Shown here: positions 59,117-64,000 of the stretch, one piece after another
Layout of the letters: every line of letters starts with the position of its first letter
Numbering within the stretch: the stretch's first letter is position 1
Assembly (NCBI RefSeq): GCF_025502585.1
Contig: NZ_CP106679.1
Location: forward strand, 2,511,501-2,575,500
Length of the DNA: 64,000 bases
Direction: 5' to 3'
From: Reichenbachiella agarivorans
Lineage (GTDB): Bacteria > Bacteroidota > Bacteroidia > Cytophagales > Cyclobacteriaceae
Notes under the pieces: model-generated
Databases searched by the model: none
What the model was told of the DNA's origin: nothing
The model's input: only the letters and a program-made list of their open reading frames with translations
Translations under genes and position numbers: made by a program

Positions 59117-61039
59117 CTAATACATCAACTCAAAGGCACTCCTATAAGCATCGATCTCCTGTACATAGTCGAGGAATTTGTTGTAGAAGGGATGCTGTCC
59201 GATGGTGGCACTGTCGCCGATTACGACCAGTTTCTTCTTGGCGCGGGTGAGGGCGACATTCATGCGGCGGGTGTCGCCGAGGAAGCCAATCTCTCCGTTT
59301 TCGTTGGAGCGGACGAGGCTGATGTAGATCACGTCACGTTCCTGTCCTTGGAAGGAATCCACTGTGTTGACCTGAACCTTGCTGGCGACCGCTGTGTCTA
59401 AGCCACTTTCCAGTAACTTTTCGGTGAGTAGGAGGGTCTGCGCCTTGTAGGGGGAGATCACGCCGACACTTTGGAGGTCGTCTTGGTGGCCGATGGTGTC
59501 GAGTTGGCCGAGGTACTCGATCAGGTGTTTGAGGAGGATGTCCGCCTCTTCGGTGTTGAAGGAGCTACGGGTCTCTGGGTCGATTGCCTCGAAGAACCCA
59601 CAACCCGCTGTGTCGATGAACTCCACGGGCGTGTCCTCAGAGAAAACCTTCCACTGGCGTACCCTATCGTCTGCTTTCAGTTCGTTTTTGTAGAACATGC
59701 GGCTGGAGAAGTTCATGATTTGCTCGTGCATCCTGTACTGGATGGACAGCATCACATCTGCTTTGTTGCGCTGGATGGCCTTTTCGAAGAGGGTCACTTC
59801 CAGTCCTTTCTTCGCCGCATCGAAGGATCGAATGGTCGGTGGCAGTTGACAGTGATCCCCTGCAAAAATTACTCGTTGTGCTCTCAGAATCGGAATCCAA
59901 GAGGCTGCCTCTAGTGCCTGTGCCGCCTCGTCGATGAACACCGTCCCAAAGCTCATGCCTTTGATGTAATTGTTGGTCGCGCCGACCAGCGTGCTCACGA
60001 TCACCTGAGACTTGGAGACGATATCGTTGATGATGTAGTACTCTAGGTTGTTGGCGTCATCTTTCAGTCTCAGTGCTTCGGACTTGATGGCGCGGCGTTG
60101 GACCTTCTCGGCATGACCAAAGCTGCGTTTGTATTTGCTCGCGAGTTTGAAGTATTCTTCGGACTGCTTCCGTAGGTCTTTCAGGCTTTTGAAGTCGGCA
60201 TGGTTGGCGATTTTGGCATCCAGTGTCTTGCTGAGGATGTCCTCATGTACTCTGGCGGGATGTCCCACTCGCAACACTTCTATTTTTTGCTCCCCCAATT
60301 TCTCGGCGAGTAGGTCTACGGCAGCATTGCTGGGTGCGCAGACGAGCACTTGGTTTTCCCTGTGCAGCGTCTCGATGATGGCTTGCACCAGTGTGGTGGT
60401 TTTGCCAGTGCCAGGAGGGCCATGGATGATGGCGACATCTTGGGCGTTTTTGACGAGGCGTAACGCTTCGTTTTGGCTGTCGTTGAGTCCCAGGTCTCTG
60501 ATGGTATCTTGGTTGTCGAAGGATGCCTCTTTCGTCCCTAGGATCACTTGTTTCAGGTGATCGATGCGATCGTCTCCGCCTTTGATGACTTTTTGGAGCG
60601 CTTTCTCCATTTCCCGATAGGCATTCTCATCGAAGAGCAACTGGATGCCAAGTTGGGAATGTTGTGCCCACTGAGGCAGTTCATCGACGTTGATGGTGAT
60701 GTGCATCTCCGTCTTGGTGACGTTGTTGACCACACCAGAGACAGCCTCGTCGGAGTTCTCGCCTCCACCGCTAGAGAAGAGGCTCACCAACTTGCCAGAT
60801 TGAAAGGAGTGCGCATCGACATGTTCCTTTTGTCGGGACACCTTCACCATCAATCGCTCTCCCGCATCGAAATGTGTCTTGAGCAAATCCACGGGGTACC
60901 AGCATACGCCTGATTTTCTACGCTCCTTCAGCGAAGTGCTGGACATCTTGAGGCGGTACTGACGCAGGTCTTCTTCCTTCTCCTGATGGAGGAGTTGCAG
61001 TTGGGTTTTGAGTTCTTCCTGAATGTTGCTTTTGGACAT
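59117..61039 (-). CDS. UPF1/IGHMBP2-like superfamily 1 DNA/RNA helicase
   Basis: A 640-residue helicase: motif I HGPPGTGKTTTLVQA, motif II FIDEAAQALEAAS (DEAA), motif III GDHCQLPPT, motif IV QYRMHEQIM, motif V VDSFQGQERDVIYISLV and motif VI RRMNVALTRAKKKLVVIG. The N-terminal 150 residues form a beta-barrel-type insertion domain. Full-length and conserved; bacterial relatives of human IGHMBP2/SMUBP2. It is followed by HAD and HD genes in the same direction. Confidence 0.93.
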   Translation of the reverse strand: MSKSNIQEELKTQLQLLHQEKEEDLRQYRLKMSSTSLKERRKSGVCWYPVDLLKTHFDAGERLMVKVSRQKEHVDAHSFQSGKLVSLFSSGGGENSDEAVSGVVNNVTKTEMHITINVDELPQWAQHSQLGIQLLFDENAYREMEKALQKVIKGGDDRIDHLKQVILGTKEASFDNQDTIRDLGLNDSQNEALRLVKNAQDVAIIHGPPGTGKTTTLVQAIIETLHRENQVLVCAPSNAAVDLLAEKLGEQKIEVLRVGHPARVHEDILSKTLDAKIANHADFKSLKDLRKQSEEYFKLASKYKRSFGHAEKVQRRAIKSEALRLKDDANNLEYYIINDIVSKSQVIVSTLVGATNNYIKGMSFGTVFIDEAAQALEAASWIPILRAQRVIFAGDHCQLPPTIRSFDAAKKGLEVTLFEKAIQRNKADVMLSIQYRMHEQIMNFSSRMFYKNELKADDRVRQWKVFSEDTPVEFIDTAGCGFFEAIDPETRSSFNTEEADILLKHLIEYLGQLDTIGHQDDLQSVGVISPYKAQTLLLTEKLLESGLDTAVASKVQVNTVDSFQGQERDVIYISLVRSNENGEIGFLGDTRRMNVALTRAKKKLVVIGDSATIGQHPFYNKFLDYVQEIDAYRSAFELMY

Positions 61040-61047
61040 GGATGCGG

Positions 61048-61731
61048 CTATAGATGCTGTAAGAGTTCTTTGATATCGGTGAGTTGGATCAGTTGGTTGT
61101 GTTCAATTTTTCGATCTACTTTTTCATGTTCCCACGTGATATGATAGGGGATATGAAAGGCATGACCACCGAGATTGAGCACGGGCAGTACGTCCGACTT
61201 GAGGGAATTCCCAATCATGGCAAACTCGTCTGCTTGGATGTCTAAGTGGCGGATCACTTTTTCGTAATCAGGTTCTTTCTTCTCCGACATGATCTCGATG
61301 TGGTGAAAGTACTTTTCCAAGCCTGACTTCTTGAGTTTGCGCTGTTGGTCGAGGAGGTCGCCTTTGGTAGCCAAGATCAGTCGGTACTTTCCTTGCAGAG
61401 TGGACAAAACATCTTCTACTTCGTCGATAAGGATGACGGGTTTTTGGAGGAGCTCTTTGCCGATGCGCAGGATCTGCTCGATGTCCGTGACGTTGAGTGT
61501 GCGGCCGGAGATTTCGATGGCACTCTCTATCAGCGACAGGACAAATGCCTTGATGCCATAGCCGTAGAGCTCCATGTTTTGCAGCTCGATGCGGTAGAGT
61601 TCCTTGGCGACACTGTGCTGTGGCATGTATGCCTCCAGCAGTTGACAAAACTCCGTCTCTGCCTCACGAAACAAGCCTTCGTTGTGCCACAGGGTATCAT
61701 CCGCATCAAAGGCAATGGTTTTGATCTTCAT
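61048..61731 (-). CDS. HAD-family hydrolase
   Basis: A 227-residue phosphatase from ATG 61731 (MKIKTIAFDADDTLWHNE); an ATG at 61761 is also in frame. The HAD motif I is AFDADDTLW, motif II is LATKGD, motif III is EKKEPDYEKV and motif IV MIGNSLKSDVLP. Cap type C1. Probable phosphoglycolate or nucleotide phosphatase-like enzyme; the specific substrate is unknown. 8 nt from the helicase start. Confidence 0.9.
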   Translation of the reverse strand: MKIKTIAFDADDTLWHNEGLFREAETEFCQLLEAYMPQHSVAKELYRIELQNMELYGYGIKAFVLSLIESAIEISGRTLNVTDIEQILRIGKELLQKPVILIDEVEDVLSTLQGKYRLILATKGDLLDQQRKLKKSGLEKYFHHIEIMSEKKEPDYEKVIRHLDIQADEFAMIGNSLKSDVLPVLNLGGHAFHIPYHITWEHEKVDRKIEHNQLIQLTDIKELLQHL

Positions 61732-61773
61732 ATTGGGATTGGAAAATGAATGATTTGCCAAAGAAAGTACATT

Positions 61774-62310
61774 TTAGCGTCTCAGCATAGGGAAGGGACG
61801 GTTTAGATGTGTGAGGGCATAGCGTAGTACTTTCCGGATGATGTTTTTTTGGAATTCCAAGAAAGGAAATTCTTCTTTGAGGTGGGCGTATCTGGATTTG
61901 GGAAGTTTATAGTTGAAGAAACCAAAACTCAAGTCCATCTTATCTGCTTTGCGAAAAGCCTCGGCCAGCGCATTGTCCTTATGGATTCCCAGTTTGTGAT
62001 GCATGATGATCAGCGAGCGGACTGCCTCATCGAGTTCTGTGCTGTTGTTTTCTCTCAGGTATTCGGAGGCCAAATCGGCACTCGGCTCCAAATAATCTAG
62101 GGTGTTGTGTGTCCAGATACCTAGGTCATGAAAGGCCGCAGCGACCGCCAAGGTCTCAGATGCTGGATAGTTCAGTTCGTCGTGATGCAGGAGTAGCGTC
62201 AAGTGATAGACCCGATAGACGTGGTTGCGGTAGGCATTGTAGTCCGCACCCAATGCCTTGGTGTAGTAGAGGAGAATGCCTTCGATGCGGGGGATGGATT
62301 TGTTGGCCAT
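61774..62310 (-). CDS. HD-domain protein
   Basis: A 178-residue metal-dependent phosphohydrolase-like protein. The HD core has YNAYRNHVYRVYHLTLLLHH, VAAAFHDLGIWTHNTLDYL (the HD pair) and SLIIMHHKLGIHKD. It lacks the RelA/SpoT synthetase and is a short stand-alone HD. It precedes the HAD and helicase genes on the same strand. Function not specified by the sequence. Confidence 0.86.
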   Translation of the reverse strand: MANKSIPRIEGILLYYTKALGADYNAYRNHVYRVYHLTLLLHHDELNYPASETLAVAAAFHDLGIWTHNTLDYLEPSADLASEYLRENNSTELDEAVRSLIIMHHKLGIHKDNALAEAFRKADKMDLSFGFFNYKLPKSRYAHLKEEFPFLEFQKNIIRKVLRYALTHLNRPFPMLRR

Positions 62311-62473
62311 GGTGCTAACTTGTATTTGTTCACTAAGCTAAGGGATATAATACTGAGTTCCGATTTCATCTTGGCACTTTCGGAATCTTGTTTTCCTGAA
62401 AACATACCTAACTTAACCGCCATGTGGTGATTTATCTCAAAGATGAACTTCAAAAACGCTTAAATGACTACCA

Positions 62474-63100
62474 ATGAAAATATATAAACTACTTATCCTA
62501 TTTACTTTGATCTTAATTTGTGTCACTTGTTATGCTCAAGATGTTAAAATGAATAAGGAAGTAACAGCAATTGTATCTCTGGGCAAGGACTCCCTTGTGC
62601 AGATGGCCCTAGAGCTAGTGGACGAAAAGGTAGGCGTTGAGTATTTTGCCAAGATTAGGGTCATGACAGATGGGAGAGAGGTTTATGTTTCGTTTCAGAA
62701 TCCAGTGAAATATCTTCCAATGAACTCAGCGTACTATTTTGATTTGAACGTGTCACTGCTCGACCAAGTAACTAGCTATGGTGCTGTCACCAATGGGATC
62801 GTTAGAGCAGAAGAAAAACCTAGATTCTATCAACAGACGCAAGAAACTAAGGAGAATATCCAGTTTGTGGTCGATGCAATTAATCGTAGTGATGCAACGG
62901 GCACAATTAATTTAGCAGATTTCAAGAATGAGATGACCATTCGAGAACAAAAACAATACTACGATATCACAGTCATTTCAGCATTTCAAGAGTCATCCTA
63001 TAAAATAGAAAAGACCTCAGGAAAGTTATATAATGTAGAGCATGCTCAACTCGTCCCACCTCCATTTGAAGATGAAAGGGTATTAATGGAGATAAATTAG
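62474..63100 (+). CDS. Secreted protein of unknown function, 208 residues
   Basis: A signal peptide (KLLILFTLILICVTCYA) precedes a beta-rich mature part: MALELVDEKVGVEYFAKIR, YVSFQNPVKYLPMNSAYY and NEMTIREQKQYYDITVISAF. No motif of any known enzyme. It is the only plus-strand gene between two leftward ones and lacks neighbours on its strand. Probably periplasmic. Confidence 0.7.
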   Translation: MKIYKLLILFTLILICVTCYAQDVKMNKEVTAIVSLGKDSLVQMALELVDEKVGVEYFAKIRVMTDGREVYVSFQNPVKYLPMNSAYYFDLNVSLLDQVTSYGAVTNGIVRAEEKPRFYQQTQETKENIQFVVDAINRSDATGTINLADFKNEMTIREQKQYYDITVISAFQESSYKIEKTSGKLYNVEHAQLVPPPFEDERVLMEIN

Positions 63101-63141
63101 TGCCAAGAGTCCATATTTATCTCCTCAATATTGCGCTCACT

Positions 63142-63915
63142 TCAATGTTTGAACTTGTACTTAGTTGCTGCTTTGAGTTTGTCTGAATTCACGATTTTGT
63201 AATCGATGGCTATATCAGAGTAAGTGGGAGGGGCTATTTTTAGTTTTTTGCTCGACTTTTTGTAGAATTCCTCCTTGGTTGGGTGATTGGGAGAGCAGAC
63301 GTTGAAGGTCTCACCCCAAAGTTCTTGCTCTAGGATCGTCTCTATCACACCTATGCAGTCATCCAAGTGAATCATATTGACAGGACTGTCTTTGCCTCCA
63401 ATTTTCTTTCCAGACAAAGTCACGGCAGGGTGTCGTTCTGGTCCGTATAGTCCAGCCATGCGTAAGACTGTTGTGTTTTTTTCTTTGCTGAATATTTCTT
63501 CGGCTTTCAGTAGCGATACCCCACCTCTGGAATAGCAATCATAGCTGGCATCTGCTTCGGTCACCTCGGCATTTGGAGACGGATAGACCGCCGTTGAGCT
63601 GATGAACAGGACTTTCGTTTTGTCAAAATCTATTTGATTGGCAATGGCTTGCAACTGGTCAAGATGAAAATTGGGATCCTCTGGCGTATTGCGTGGAGGT
63701 ATGTTGATCATGAAGATTTCGTTATCGAAGAAATCAGAAGAGTCAATCGTCTTTTGTCCTTTTTCACTCAGATAGGGTTCTATGCCTTCATCTTCCAATG
63801 TCTTTAGTTTGGTAGGTGTAGAGGTACTGCCTTTAACCTGATATCCTTTTTTGATCAGGTCGATCGCTAGTGGCATACCCAACCAACCACAACCCATGAT
63901 ACTAATTTGCTTCAT
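63142..63915 (-). CDS. NAD-dependent epimerase/SDR-like protein
   Basis: A 257-residue protein from ATG 63915 (MKQISIMGCGWLGMPLA). The nucleotide-binding GCGWLG replaces the usual GxxGxxG; later come NIPPRNTPEDP, SSTAVYPSPN, RMAGLYGPERHP and MIHLDDCIGVIE, as in extended SDRs such as YeeZ-like proteins. The frame is open to 63996 but the extension is not protein-like. Function: sugar-nucleotide or related oxidoreductase, unspecified. Confidence 0.85.
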   Translation of the reverse strand: MKQISIMGCGWLGMPLAIDLIKKGYQVKGSTSTPTKLKTLEDEGIEPYLSEKGQKTIDSSDFFDNEIFMINIPPRNTPEDPNFHLDQLQAIANQIDFDKTKVLFISSTAVYPSPNAEVTEADASYDCYSRGGVSLLKAEEIFSKEKNTTVLRMAGLYGPERHPAVTLSGKKIGGKDSPVNMIHLDDCIGVIETILEQELWGETFNVCSPNHPTKEEFYKKSSKKLKIAPPTYSDIAIDYKIVNSDKLKAATKYKFKH

Positions 63916-63940
63916 AAGCGCAAGGATACACAATCCTTGG

Positions 63941-64000
63941 TTAACCTGTCTGCGTGAGTTGTGCGGCCTCCCGACCAATGAGGCTGCCGATGGCAATACC
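63941..64000 (-). CDS. C-terminus of a gene entering from the right edge
   Basis: A 19-residue C-terminal piece reading GIAIGSLIGREAAQLTQTG with TAA at 63941-63943. It ends 25 nt before the epimerase-like gene's start, so the two may be an operon. The sequence is too short to name a family. Confidence 0.5.
   Translation of the reverse strand, partial: GIAIGSLIGREAAQLTQTG

Noticed and set aside
59471-59914. 147-codon plus-strand frame opposite the UPF1-like helicase
   Set aside because: The helicase motifs on the minus strand are complete; the opposite frame is incidental.
1-64000. tRNA genes, rRNA genes or CRISPR arrays
   Set aside because: I looked through the intergenic regions for cloverleaf-like GGTTCGAATCC blocks and for regularly spaced direct repeats with unique spacers. 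The only TTCGA-type blocks are in coding regions or in the 56121-56213 inverted repeat, and the nrnA-flanking tandem words have no spacers.

Overview
The window looks like chromosomal DNA of a free-living member of the Bacteroidota, most likely a marine Cytophagales-type bacterium (Reichenbachiella-like; this is inference, no 16S gene is present). The reasons are SusC/CirA-style TonB receptors with N-terminal carboxypeptidase-regulatory-like domains, DUF3526 permeases, a fused ResB-CcsA cytochrome c maturation protein beside nrfHA, DKNYY repeats, start regions mostly without Shine-Dalgarno sequences, and promoter-like TTTG/TAnnTTTG pairs. I see no rRNA, tRNA, CRISPR array or intact insertion sequence.

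Region 1 (1-14,600) is a metal-homeostasis island. A 35-bp operator-like palindrome (775-809) lies between a leftward MerC-G3E GTPase pair and a rightward operon made of a LolD-like ATPase, an FtsX-like permease with a His-rich loop and a DUF3299-like periplasmic protein; a Zur-like Fur-family regulator follows. Convergent to this, a leftward operon (10825 to 3758) encodes an ABC ATPase, a siderophore-type TonB receptor, two ABC-2/DUF3526 permeases and a second G3E GTPase. Upstream of it lie two more copies of the same operator type. A second TonB receptor (11240-13495) has a different 28-bp palindromic operator and diverges from a PstS-like lipoprotein.

Region 2 (14,600-20,000) is a leftward cluster of TonB receptor, YfiR/DUF4154 protein and methyl-accepting chemotaxis protein, which looks like an outer-membrane-to-chemoreceptor signalling set. 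Region 3 (20,000-36,700) is mostly housekeeping: an MFS transporter, aroA, an unlisted 59-aa membrane protein, aroB, a metallophosphoesterase, an amidohydrolase, a cobalamin adenosyltransferase, ilvE, prfB with its programmed +1 frameshift, Ppx/GppA, a YihY-like membrane protein, ppa and small proteins. Region 4 (36,250-43,400) is the nitrite ammonification operon: porin, nrfH, nrfA, fused ccsBA and a GNAT enzyme.

Region 5 (43,600-52,300) has dispersed housekeeping genes (DUF2914 protein, hydrolase, nrnA, DEAD-box helicase, DKNYY protein, rlmF, phospholipase A, FAH-family protein). Unusual intergenic repeats separate them, including a 40-nt perfect inverted repeat that brackets nrnA. Region 6 (52,300-59,100) is the accessory part. 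An ethylene-receptor-like histidine kinase and its response regulator sit between a radical SAM gene and a duplicated fragment of that gene's 3' end. Then come a Kunitz-domain lipoprotein, a repeat-rich stretch with three GATATATATC palindromes, an AT-rich two-gene membrane/soluble pair, an exported RidA-like protein with a near-consensus CRP-type site, a Crp/Fnr regulator, and two copies of a 60-nt foldable element. Region 7 (59,100-64,000) holds an UPF1-like helicase, a HAD hydrolase, an HD-domain protein, a secreted protein of unknown function, an NAD-dependent epimerase-like protein, and the C-terminus of a gene entering from the right.
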